From: Phocaeicola sartorii JCM 17136 = DSM 21941
Lineage (GTDB): Bacteria > Bacteroidota > Bacteroidia > Bacteroidales > Bacteroidaceae
Assembly: GCF_000614185.1 (NCBI RefSeq)
Contig: NZ_BAKM01000003.1
Location: 1-64,000, forward strand
Length of the DNA stretch: 64,000 bases
Reading direction: 5' to 3'
The notes under the pieces are model-generated. The model had not been told where the DNA came from, did not search any database, and saw nothing but the letters and a program-made list of their open reading frames with translations. The position numbers were made by a program, and so were the translations under genes. Positions 29,024 to 38,079 of this stretch are shown in pieces; position 1 is the stretch's first letter; every line of letters starts with the position of its first letter.

Positions 29024-29977
29024 ATGTTTTACCATGTAAAAGATCTTCAGTTCAATGCCCGTGTATCACAGCCGGATCCTCGTTTTGCTCGTGTGATGCT
29101 TGAGGCATTCGGAGGGGCCAACGGTGAGTTGAAATCCGCTCTACAGTATTTTGTACAGGCATTCAGTTGCCATAACCCCTACCCTGACAAATATGACATG
29201 CTCATGGATATTGCCACTGAGGAGTTCGGCCATCTTGAAATCGTAGGTGCAACCATCCAGATGCTCCTCGGACCAGTAAACGGAGAAATGAAGGATGTAT
29301 TGGAAGATACTCCTCTGCGTACCATGATGGGAGGAAAAGCAGGCAAAGAGGATCTTATCCACCAAGCCTTCACCAATCCTGCGTTTCTGGTAACAGCTCC
29401 CGGTAGTCCCGTGCTGACCGATAGCAACGGGAACCCATGGTGTGCCACCTATGTATCGGCCAATGCTGACCTGACAGTGGACCTCCGTTCCAACATGGCG
29501 GGTGAAGCACGTGCCAAGATAGGTTACGAAAACCTTATCCCACTTACGGATGACCCACTTGTAAAAGAAACGCTCACATTCCTTATGACTCGCGAAGTGA
29601 CCCATTTTCAACAGTTTGAGGCCGCTCTGGAAACTATTCAGCCTAACTTTCCTCCGGGAGTATTCCAAACATCCCCCCGATACAGTAACCTTTATTTTAA
29701 TGATTCCAAAGGAAAGGAAGCCCGCGGACCATGGAACGAAGGCAAAAGTACGAGGCTCAAAGAAGAATGGCAATATATTGAGAATCCACTGGAGGAAGTC
29801 AGAAGTACTGACGGACTACTTCAACGTAAACCTGAAGGCACCAAACGTACGGAAAAGGAAGTACGCCAGACAGATGAAAAACTAGCCAAGGAACGGAGCA
29901 GCGAGATACTCTCCCATATCCCTAAAGGAGAAATGCGTTGGTGTGAATATGGAAATGCTAAGAACGGAAACAAATAA
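29024..29977 (+). CDS. Manganese catalase
   Basis: This is a 317-residue intact protein of the non-haem dimanganese catalase family. The four-helix-bundle ligands are visible: Glu in the first helix (GANGELKSALQYF), Glu and His in ATEEFGHLEIVG, Glu in GEARAKIGYENL and His in TREVTHFQQFEAAL. It breaks down hydrogen peroxide without haem. A Lys/Glu-rich tail follows the core. It is followed by small stress genes on the same strand. Confidence 0.95.
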   Translation: MFYHVKDLQFNARVSQPDPRFARVMLEAFGGANGELKSALQYFVQAFSCHNPYPDKYDMLMDIATEEFGHLEIVGATIQMLLGPVNGEMKDVLEDTPLRTMMGGKAGKEDLIHQAFTNPAFLVTAPGSPVLTDSNGNPWCATYVSANADLTVDLRSNMAGEARAKIGYENLIPLTDDPLVKETLTFLMTREVTHFQQFEAALETIQPNFPPGVFQTSPRYSNLYFNDSKGKEARGPWNEGKSTRLKEEWQYIENPLEEVRSTDGLLQRKPEGTKRTEKEVRQTDEKLAKERSSEILSHIPKGEMRWCEYGNAKNGNK

Positions 29978-30019
29978 GACTTCCAGTTCTACTATTGTTT
30001 AACTTAAAAACTAAATTTT

Positions 30020-30136
30020 ATGACAACAAAGAACGAAAAAAAACAGATGGAAGCAAAGGGTGGCAAAAAGTGTACCCAAAGCAAAGCTAAAGAAAGTAAG
30101 CCTGCTGCTTCAAACAAAAAATCGGAAAAGAAATAA
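30020..30136 (+). CDS. 38-residue lysine-rich small protein
   Basis: ATG 30020 to TAA 30134-30136 encodes MTTKNEKKQMEAKGGKKCTQ and a similarly basic end. It is highly charged and disordered, with one Cys. It follows the Mn catalase by 43 nt and precedes a hairpin at 30174-30200, so it is probably the last gene of that transcript. Function unknown. Confidence 0.5.
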   Translation: MTTKNEKKQMEAKGGKKCTQSKAKESKPAASNKKSEKK

Positions 30137-30173
30137 CTTGATCTTCCGACAGTATGAAGTCTAAATCTTCATC

Positions 30174-30200
30174 CCGGTGGAGAACTGGTTTCTCCACCGG
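30174..30200 (+). terminator. Hairpin after the catalase transcript
   Basis: An 11-bp stem CCGGTGGAGAA / TTCTCCACCGG with a 5-nt loop lies 38 nt after the stop codon. The T-tract is weak. Confidence 0.6.
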
Positions 30201-30244
30201 AAATCCTAAAACATATTGTATAACAAGCAAAAATAGAGAACTAT

Positions 30245-30535
30245 ATGAAAAAGATAATGTTTATCACACTGACAATTTTATTTGCACTGTCCGCATCATC
30301 CTGTCGGGACAAAAAAGAACAGAACCGGACAGAACAGCAGATTGAAAATGCAAAAGAAAACGTAAATGACGCATTAGACAAGGCCTCTAACAAAATAGAG
30401 GATGGTGCCGACAAAGTTAAAGATGCCTGGAAAGAAACCAAGAAAGACGTGCAACAAGGTACGGAAAAGGTAAAAAAAGAAATAAAAAAGGATTATAACA
30501 AAGCTAAAGATGAAGTAAAAAAGCAGCTTGATTAA
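30245..30535 (+). CDS. YtxH/LEA-like lipoprotein
   Basis: This is a 96-residue protein: signal peptide with lipobox (FALSASSC), then a long charged amphipathic helix (ENVNDALDKASNKIEDGADK, KVKDAWKETKKDVQQG). It is the exported counterpart of the YtxH-like proteins at 20456 and 28195. The next gene, a small membrane protein, follows by 58 nt. Confidence 0.75.
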   Translation: MKKIMFITLTILFALSASSCRDKKEQNRTEQQIENAKENVNDALDKASNKIEDGADKVKDAWKETKKDVQQGTEKVKKEIKKDYNKAKDEVKKQLD

Positions 30536-30593
30536 GACTGTCATATAAACCTTTATATCTCGATTTACTATCTCTCATTTAATTTATACAGGT

Positions 30594-30785
30594 ATGAATA
30601 TTCTTGCTATTTGGGTCGTTGGAATAGTTCTGACTATAAGATGCGCCTGGGAAATAGGTTGCCTGAGAATACCGAAAGAAAAAAAACTTATGGCAATCCT
30701 GCTGGTAGTCCTTACAAGCTGGATAGGAGCATTCCTCTATACTTTCTTCTTTAAAGAGAAGGTAGGAGCATGGCTAGACAGGTAA
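30594..30785 (+). CDS. Small PLDc_N-like membrane protein
   Basis: This is a 63-residue protein with two membrane helices (AIWVVGIVLTIRCAWEIG; LMAILLVVLTSWIGAFLYTF). It is clearly homologous to the protein at 20199-20405. As there, it is paired with a YtxH-like gene. Last gene before the right-hand module copy begins near 30966. Confidence 0.65.
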   Translation: MNILAIWVVGIVLTIRCAWEIGCLRIPKEKKLMAILLVVLTSWIGAFLYTFFFKEKVGAWLDR

Positions 30786-30965
30786 TGACGAAAACCAAAT
30801 TGGTAAGATATTCGGGTGTTTAAAGTTCTAATAAGAAAAGGACAGTGCGTGATGCATAGTCCTTTTGAAAATATGGCAAAAAAAGAATACTTGGATATGT
30901 TTATTTGATACAGTTTTAAGTTGTTATTTGACTGTAAACAGATCAAAAAAAAATACACATGAAGT

Positions 30966-31008
30966 GTACACTGCCGCCTTTTGGCGTTCCCTTCTGTTCA
31001 TTTTCCAT
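30966..31008 (-). pseudogene. Module gene X, N-terminal stub
   Basis: From ATG 31008 the frame reads MENEQKGTPKGGSVH, matching the start of gene X (33583), then homology stops abruptly at about 30966. This point marks the right border of the stress island. Confidence 0.55.
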
Positions 31009-31019
31009 ACATCAAAGAA

Positions 31020-31529
31020 TTAAATATTTACACCTTGTCCTTTCTTTTTGAACGGTATCCCCCTTTCATTTCCGTTTCCAGAAACCGGGCATTATCCGGT
31101 CGTGTAACCAGCAGCGAGATAATCCGCTGCTACTCCTTTGAGAGAGGCACACTCATCAGTTGCAGATTTCTCAGCCGGTTGAAGCACGATGCTCCTTTCC
31201 TCACAGAATGCCGTATCCCGTAACCTCACTATCCCTGAAGGATGAATCTTTTCCCTCTCCAGCACCAGACACAGCCGTTCCAGATAATCCGCATTGTCCG
31301 TTACAAATATAGGCGGAATCATCACCTTGTCCCGGAAGTCGAAACGGAACATTCAGTGATCGGGTACAAATACCCGGCCTGGTGTATGAAACCGTACGTT
31401 ATTGCTGATGTAACGGGAAAAGCCTTCTTCTCCCTGTCCCCGCATACTCAGATACATGGGACGGTAAAAGGCATCCAGCGTCATATACAAGCTGCCGCTT
31501 TCAGCCATTTGCATTTTCTTCTCTTCCAT
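31020..31529 (-). pseudogene. Module gene Y, internally deleted copy
   Basis: It starts at ATG 31529 (SGSLYMTLDAFYRPMYLSMR by homology) and has an in-frame TGA at 31353-31355 after VPDH, the same place as in the Y copy at 33595. After CEERSIVLQ it jumps to the Y C-terminus (NRLRNLQLMSVPLSKE), meets an in-frame TAG where the other copy has Gln, and ends at TAA 31020. So this copy has a deletion of about 370 bp and at least two stops. Confidence 0.6.
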
Positions 31530-31533
31530 AAAC

Positions 31534-31690
31534 TCTAAATAATTAATTGTTTCTTTTCTTTCTTGTGTGGAATAATCGAAACGATATGTTTTGCCCGTTG
31601 CTGTCTGTTTCCTTGTTTCTGGATTGGATCTTCCCGGCTGTGGACAACATCAGCAGGCACATCCATCTCCGGCAGTTTGGAACATAATTG
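31534..31690 (-). pseudogene. Module gene Z, C-terminal fragment
   Basis: The frame ending TAG 31534-31536 reads QRAKHIVSIIPHKKEKKQLI, matching the true C-terminal frame of gene Z (RQAKHVVSITPDKKEKKQLI, ending at 34494). It lies directly upstream of the deleted Y copy, keeping the Z-Y-X order. Confidence 0.5.
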
Positions 31691-31692
31691 TT

Positions 31693-31994
31693 CTAATGCT
31701 TAAAACGTCTGAAATCCCTATAATTCTTTCTCAGTACATCATATAGCCCGCTTTCGGGATAAAGCAGTTTCCCCCGATATTGGTATATGGCACTGCCTTT
31801 TCATCTCTCAGCGTTTGCAGTGTGCGTCATGAGATGTGCAGCATGGCACATACATCGTCCCCGGTCAGGTAATGTTCGTCTACGATTGTCGGACGTATCC
31901 GTGCCGTTGCTTCCTCCACCGCTTTTCCCATTCTCCTGATCCATCCGATCAAATCCTTAAACTCTTCCGAATCTTTTGTGATAATCTCTGCCAT
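31693..31994 (-). pseudogene. Helix-turn-helix gene HTH2, decayed copy
   Basis: The frame from ATG 31994 reads DEHYLTGDDVCAMLHIS, then TGA at 31827-31829, then RTLQTLRDEKAVPYTNIG. The intact paralogue at 9035-9325 has Ser at the stop position. A missing A near 31769 adds a frameshift; restoring it reads GGKLLYPESGLYDVL to TAG 31693. The stop is within the recognition helix, so this copy should be inactive unless read through. Confidence 0.65.
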
Positions 31995-31998
31995 CCCT

Positions 31999-32283
31999 TT
32001 ATTTTCTTTTAGTTAGTCCGCTTTCCAAAATCTCCTGAATATCCACTTCCCGGTAGAAGAACTTTCCTCCTACATTCAAGTAAGGGATAAGTCCGTTATC
32101 CCGATAGTTTTGCAGGCATCTTTTAGATATGCCCAATGCCAAACATACTTCCTGCGCATCCATTCATTTGCCCAGTGCGGGCGGGGCAATCTTTTTTTGA
32201 AAGTCACCCATTTGTGCGGCCAGTGTACTGACCAGCTTTCTCAGTTCTTGATACGCGCTTGTATCAATAATCGTCAGTTCCAT
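31999..32283 (-). pseudogene. Helix-turn-helix gene HTH1 with in-frame TGA, second copy
   Basis: 95 codons from ATG 32283 (MELTIIDTSAYQELRKLVST) to TAA 31999. TGA at codon 40 (32164-32166) is followed at once by ATG and the HTH domain MDAQEVCLALGISKRCLQNY. The TGA position is identical to that in the 9329-9604 copy, although the N-terminal parts are well diverged. Restart at the ATG could still give a functional HTH domain. Confidence 0.65.
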
Positions 32284-32458
32284 ACTAAAATCATTTTTAA
32301 GTTTCTGAATATGCGGCAAAATAAGGCACATCTTACATACCTTCCAAACCGCCGAAATCAGAGTCACCCGTTGGCGTGCATTGGCCTGATAAAACAAAAG
32401 CTCGTCCCTGCATCCATGCAGCAACGGGCTTCCATCCTTTTACTTGTCTTTTGTTATT

Positions 32459-33583
32459 CTACATCTTTCTGCCTTTACTCTTTTTCGGTATTTCGCTTTC
32501 GACCTTCATTTTCGGAGCATCATCTTCTTTCTGCCGTGTATCGGGAAAATGCTCATGTAATAGTTTCCCGGCCAGTTTCTTCGCCTTCTCCTGCATCTCG
32601 TCATACACATTCCATCTGTCCCGGCCCAGCAGCTTGTTTTCAATCCTTTCAAATTTCTCATGAAAACTGAAATTGTCCGGATACTCGTCTATCAGTCCGT
32701 CCCTCGGATAACCCTTGTCCATGATATACAGCAATGTCATCCGGTCATAATTATCCACGCTTCGGGCTAAACCAAGTCCCTTTTCACCATCCGTCAGCCG
32801 AGCATAATTCTTCCATGTGGGTGAAAGGTCATACTCCTCTTTGTGCGTAACACTTTTCAAAGCCGATTTATCCAGATAGGCATCCACCGGAATCTTTTCC
32901 AATGGCAGCAGGCTGTCATAACTATCATAACAGCGGTTTATTTTTCCTGCCATCAGCGAAGGCCATCCCCGAATTTCATATACCGTCAGCGACTTGCCTT
33001 CAAAGTCCGGCTCAAAGAAACGCCTCTCGATATTCGCCTCCATAAAAGCCCCGTATTGATGGTTTCCCTCATAATTCCGGCTGAAAAGCAATACCCCCTT
33101 GTCCGTCTCAACACCCGTATAGAACTTATTCCCGTGCTTCAAATCATCCAGCATATCCGCCATCGCTACGGGTGACGACTTTATTTCCGTCCATATCTTC
33201 GGCGTGAGCCAGCGGGTATAAGTCTCATCCTTCGAAAACGGGTCTATTTCATTTCACAGGCAATACACCACTTCCGACAAGCGCTGGTACCTCTGCAATA
33301 TGATTCCATGCTCGTCCATTGCCTTTTCCAGCCTTTTCAGGTAATCCTCATTGTCCCCTTCCTGCAATGGCGGCACGATACCCATATCGGGCACATTATA
33401 ATACATCAGACTCATAGCCGGCATTTCCTCGCATTTCAATGCTTTCTCCACATCTTCCTGCATGAACTCCTGATAACCTTCCTCACCCGTACCTTTCATG
33501 CTGACATGTACGGGATTGAAAAATTTGTCCACAGTTATATATACGCTACCGCCTTTTGTCGTTCCGTTCTGTTCATTTTCCAT
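32459..33583 (-). pseudogene. Module gene X with in-frame TGA
   Basis: A single frame of 375 codons from ATG 33583, interrupted only by TGA at 33254-33256. The N-terminal part has GGSVYITVDKFFNPVHVSMK and DNEDYLKRLEKAMDEHG; after the stop come DPFSKDETYTRWLTPK, GNKFYTGVETDKGVLLFS, SLTVYEIRGWPSLMAGK and a basic tail. X, Y and Z share this layout and are tandem paralogues. The 30 residues just after the stop are conserved in the 9863-10744 copy, with no conserved start codon, which points to one original protein. Function unknown. Confidence 0.6.
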
Positions 33584-33594
33584 ATATCAAAAAT

Positions 33595-34488
33595 TTAAAT
33601 GTTTATACTCTGTCCCTTCTTTTTAAACGGTATCCTCGTCTTCACTTCCATATCCGGAAACCGCACATTATCCGGTCGTGTAACCAGCATCGAAACAATC
33701 CGTTCCTGCTCCTTTGTCAGTGGCGCACTCATTAGTTGCAAGTTTCTCAGCCGGTTAAAGTTTCTTAGTGTCGGTGCCATGCCACAACGTTTCGTACAAA
33801 TCCCGTATCGAAGTATATCCGGTGAGGCAGTCTTGCAGTCTCCAATTTCCGCCCGGAACTTCGCATCCAGCGGTGCCACTTCATGGAACCTCAATTCCTC
33901 CGGCTTTCGTTTCCCATCGAAAAAGTATCCGGTCAAATCGTTCAGAAACTCTTCTAATGCCTTGTCCCCTTTGTCCGTTTTTCCCAGTAGCAACACCTTC
34001 TGTCCGTATTCTACTGCCGTACAAGTAGGAAAAACGGCCAGTCCGTTCCTTATCACGTCCCCGTTCATTCCGAAACGGTGCCCCAACCGCCTGTAGTCAT
34101 CATTCTCCAATAAGACCGTATGTTCCGCCGATGACGACAGTTGTACGATACCCCTTTCCTCACAGAATGCCGCATCCCGCAGTCTTACCACACCCGAAGG
34201 ATGAATCCTTTCCCGTTCCAATACCGGCGTGAGCCGTTCCAGATAATTCGCATTATCCGTTCCGAGTATGGGGGGAATCAGACTTTTGTCTCTGAAGTCG
34301 AAACGGAACATTCAGTGGTCGGGTACAAATTCCCTGCTTGCAGTATGAAACCGTACGTTGTTGCTGATATATCGGGAGAATCCTTCTTCTCCCTGTCCCC
34401 GCATACTTAAATAAACGGGGCGGTAAAAAGCATCCAGCGTCATATACAGACTGCCGCTTTCCACCGCTTGCATTTTCTTTTCTTCCAT
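33595..34488 (-). pseudogene. Module gene Y with in-frame TGA
   Basis: 298 codons from ATG 34488 in one frame, interrupted by TGA at 34312-34314 (after REFVPDH) followed directly by ATG. The N-terminus SGSLYMTLDAFYRPVYLSMR is homologous to those of X and Z. The rest has NYLERLTPVLERERIHPSGV and a C-terminal domain ending TRIPFKKKGQSINI. The stop codon is shared with the copy at 31020-31529. The gene begins 6 nt after the stop of Z and ends 12 nt before X, an operon-like arrangement. Function unknown. Confidence 0.6.
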
Positions 34489-34493
34489 AAATT

Positions 34494-35843
34494 CTATATG
34501 ATTAGTTGTTTCTTTTCCTTTTTATCCGGAGTAATGGAGACCACATGCTTTGCCTGCCGTTGACCGTTACCCCGTTTCTGCGCAGGAACTTCCCGTATGG
34601 GGCTGTATCGAATGATTTACCTGTCTTTTGTTCTTTAGAACGCTGATAAGAAGCTGTTTGCATTCTTTCTGTTTTTTCCATCCGGTTGATACTTCCGCCC
34701 AACTTAAATTCCCCGTCCGTTATATGAAACTCCGATTGCAGAATATCCCTTGCCATTACCTTCGCTTCCGTCTGCAAGGCCGCATAGCCGAAATCATGTG
34801 ACGACATTGGCGCCGATTGCCGTGCCTTGATGCTGTCACCCAACTTTTCAGCCAAATCTCGGAACTCATACTCATAACTGAACGGATGAAAATAGTCTGT
34901 CGTCACATGACCGGCATACCCGTTTTCCGAAATATAAAGCAGAGAGGCCACGTCATAATTACGTGGCGAAATACCCAGATTGAAGTCCTTCGTCAACCGG
35001 TCAAAGTTACTGTAATCCGGTCTTAAATCGTATTTGTCCGTGCAGACGGCACCTTCCAGCATTTCTTTTCCTGCCAGTTTCTCAGAAGTGAAGCTGAACT
35101 TCGATTTACGCAGTTGCATATCGGCACTGCGCAAATCGCTTTTCGCCAGTTTGTCGATGCAGTTGTCCGCCAGTTCCGCCACTTGTCGGGAAGGTGTCTC
35201 TATCTCATACAGTTTCAATGTTTCCGCCCCTTTGGTCATATTGAAAAATCCATCCGCCAGATATTGCAGATAGCTGTTGCGGGCTTTCATGCCCTTTTCG
35301 TTGTCCGAGAAGAACAATACGCCCTCATCCGTCGCCACGGCATACACTCGCCACTTTTCGCCCGACAGTTTTTCATTGTTCCAGCCTTCCGCCTCGTTAT
35401 GCCGGATAAACTCTTTATATTGCTTGTCTTTTTGCAGTGCTGTGGATGATGCCCGGCGGCTGAACAGTTTCAACCCCGTTTTCAGCGTATAGGCCGCATC
35501 CCTCAAAGGAATCTGCCTTCCGTCACTGCCTTGTGTCTATGAATAGCCGGAACCAGAGTATGAAAATACCAGTCCGCCAGTTCTCCCCGTCGGGAAGGTA
35601 TCTTCCTTTATCTGCGAAATCCGCTTTTAGAATCGTTCAGCCGGGTAGGTAGCCCCGTTTGTCGAAGCTCTTCATCATCTTCCCGATATAATCCTCATAC
35701 GCTTTCGGTACGGCATCACCCGTGTGTACATCCACCGGGGTATTTTTTTCGTCCAGCGTGATGAACACGCTCCCTGGCCCTCCCGCTGTCCGCCCCGATA
35801 AACGGGTTATCCAGCGGGTCGTCCAATCTTTCAGTAATCCCAT
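34494..35843 (-). pseudogene. Module gene Z, multiply broken
   Basis: It starts at 35843 (MGLLKDWTTRWITRLSGRTA, then PGSVFITLDEKNTPVDVHTG, the X/Y/Z N-terminal motif). An apparent extra C near 35643 shifts the frame; after correction the frame shows in-frame TAA (after ERF) and TAG (after GYS) before a long open part, LRDAAYTLKTGLKLFSRR onward. A last shift moves the C-terminus into QRQAKHVVSITPDKKEKKQ, ending TAG 34494. The long open part keeps protein character (VYAVATDEGVLFFSDNEKG), so decay is recent. Confidence 0.6.
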
Positions 35844-35955
35844 AATCTTGATTTGTTTATAGAAATTTTATAGATGCAAAGAAAGCGCTTTGACCGTCAA
35901 TCTGCAACACGGCGGACACACAAGTCACCTTTTGGCGGCTGTTGGCATGCAAACT

Positions 35956-36585
35956 TTACGCCAGCCGTTCGTCCAACATCTTGATATAACTTTTGCGAAT
36001 AGAGTCAATAAAAGGAGTGGAAACCGTACAGCGATCAAACACCTTTCCCCGTTTGGTGTATAAGGCATTTATTTTCAGGTTAAAAGCATCCTCAAATACT
36101 CTGATGACATCTACAATGGTAAGCTTCTTTCCTTCCCCACAGTCCACAACTCCGGCGGCCATCAATGCAGCCACTAATTCTATCAGGTCATTATCCGTAC
36201 CATTCCAGCGAAGAGTGGATTTCCATTTATCACCCTGCCGGTGGATTTCCATTTTCATATCGGTATCATCCGCATGGTGACGGATATAATCTTTCATCAT
36301 TTCTATTTCCGCTTCCAATAAGGAAAGAGTTTTGTTGATAAACACATCATAGAGTATATGTCGTCCTTCTTTTATAGTATTGCAGGTCTGTTGCATAAAA
36401 GAAAGTTCTATCCTCGTGTAGTTCAACCGTCTTAATAGCTTCATTCTATCCTTATCTTGCGACAGTCCGGCAAGCAGGTTTGCAAAATCATCATAGGCGG
36501 CAGGTAATTCTTCCGACATAAGTTCAGAGCCTGTCATGTAGGAGGTGAACATATTGAATAGAAGAGTATTTGTCAATGTTCTCAT
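35956..36585 (-). CDS. rteC: RteC-like transcriptional regulator
   Basis: This is a 209-residue protein close to the 217 residues of CTnDOT RteC. The C-terminal half carries the winged-helix-like part, STLRWNGTDNDLIELVAALM, VIRVFEDAFNLKINAL and IDSIRKSYIKMLDERL. The N-terminal half is helical. RteC activates the xis (excision) operon in CTnDOT. Here it lies downstream of rteB on the same strand and 110 nt upstream of the X/Y/Z-HTH module, which could be its target. Confidence 0.82.
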   Translation of the reverse strand: MRTLTNTLLFNMFTSYMTGSELMSEELPAAYDDFANLLAGLSQDKDRMKLLRRLNYTRIELSFMQQTCNTIKEGRHILYDVFINKTLSLLEAEIEMMKDYIRHHADDTDMKMEIHRQGDKWKSTLRWNGTDNDLIELVAALMAAGVVDCGEGKKLTIVDVIRVFEDAFNLKINALYTKRGKVFDRCTVSTPFIDSIRKSYIKMLDERLA

Positions 36586-36781
36586 GGCATTAAATTTTAA
36601 AGTTTGAAACTGTTCCGGTTTTCACCGTCACTTGTCATGACCATAAAGGGCAAGTGCTATGCCACAGAAAGACAAACACATTAATGCATTGACAATTAAT
36701 ATGTTACCATGCATTATTTCCAAAACGTGTCTGCATTTATTATCCCCATCAGACACAATGTGTTCAGAATTATGGACACAT

Positions 36782-38079
36782 TCAGTTTAAACCGTATTTT
36801 TTCAGTTTCAAATAAAGCGTACTCCGGGATATACCCAACAGCTGGGAGGCAGCTTTCCGATCATTACCCGTAGTTTCCAATGCTTTCACTATCGCTTCCA
36901 ATTCCGTACGCTCCATATCCAGCCGGTAATTATCCGATGGTTTTATCTCCATCGGAAGGTTGATGTCTTTAAGTGTAATCCATTCATCCTGCGCCAATAC
37001 ACACGCACGCCTCACCACACTTTTTAACTCACGGATATTGCCCGGCCATGAATAAGCCTGAAAGCCTTCCTCACGTCCATATCAAATTCCTTCACTTTCT
37101 TTCCCAATTCCTCGTTCGCATAGGAAAGAAAGAATCCGGCTAACGGAATAATATCATCCGCACACTCTCTCAATGACGGAACATGAAGCGGAAATTCGTT
37201 CAACCGATGGAACAAGTCTTCCCTGAACCGCCCCTCACTTATAGCCCGTTCTAAATCCTCATTGGTGGCTGTAAGCAGTCGTATGTCCGCTTGTATCTCT
37301 TCCTTTCCGCCAAGAGGTCTATAACGTTTCTCTTGCAAGGCACGTAATAGTAATACCTGAGTTTCCATGTTCAGATTACCAATTTCATCCAGGAACAATG
37401 TTCCATGATTGGCGGCAGTAAACATGCCGGTTTTATCTTCAGTTGCTCCCGTAAAAGTACCTTTTTTATGTCCAAACAATTCCGATGCGGCCAGCTCCCG
37501 TGGTAATGCCCCGCAATCCACCGCTACAAAAGGAGCGTCCGAACGTCCGCCAAGTGCATGGATCCGTCGCGCCACCCATTCCTTACCTGTACCCGATGCG
37601 CCACGTATCAATACGGATAAGCTTTCTGCGGGAGCTACCAAACGAACCATCTCCTGAAGTTTTACTGCCAATGGACTTTTACAGACATAAAAAGCCTGCT
37701 CCGGATTTCTCCTTTTCTCCCTACGTTCCAACAGTTCACGGATGACATCAAGTACTTTTTCTGTTTGTACGGGTTTGGGGAGATAATTGTCAGCCCCTTT
37801 CTTTACAGCTTCGACAGCACCAGGTATATCTCCATATCCTGTCATGATTAGAAAAGGCATACGATATCCATGTACCCTCATCCATTCGAGCAATTCCACA
37901 CCATTACAGTCACCAAGGCGGAAATCCGACAAGACCAGATCTACTTCGTGATCGCTTAGAAATTCTTTTGCGGAATTTACTGACAGCACGTAACGGGCAT
38001 CCATCCCGTTTTTTACCAGCCAGTTGGCGGTAGTACGTGCATATATCCGGTCATCTTCTACTACCAATATGGTTTTCAT
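36782..38079 (-). CDS. rteB: RteB-like sigma-54 type response regulator, frameshifted as read
   Basis: The start at 38079 (MKTILVVEDDRIYARTTANW) opens a receiver domain with phospho-acceptor Asp in LVLSDFRLGDCNG. An AAA+ domain follows with Walker A GASGTGKEW, the sigma-54 contact loop GHKKGTFTGATE and Walker B LFLDEIGNLN. The frame breaks near 37060 (one G missing from a doublet on the plus strand), then continues with WPGNIRELKSVVRRACVLAQ and a Fis-type helix-turn-helix (RKAASQLLGISRSTLYLKLK). About 433 residues in total. It overlaps the 3' end of rteA. Confidence 0.88.

Noticed and set aside
9329..35843. TGA read as tryptophan throughout the X/Y/Z module (alternative code)
   Set aside because: TGA lies at a Trp-like position only in HTH1. 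In HTH2 it replaces a Ser (intact copy), in X and Y the paralogue alignment points to other residues, Z has TAA and TAG, and neighbouring genes use TGA as a normal stop. Recoding to one amino acid does not fit.
36601..36781. Extra gene between rteC and rteB
   Set aside because: Only a short AT-rich spacer is present; no frame of useful length.
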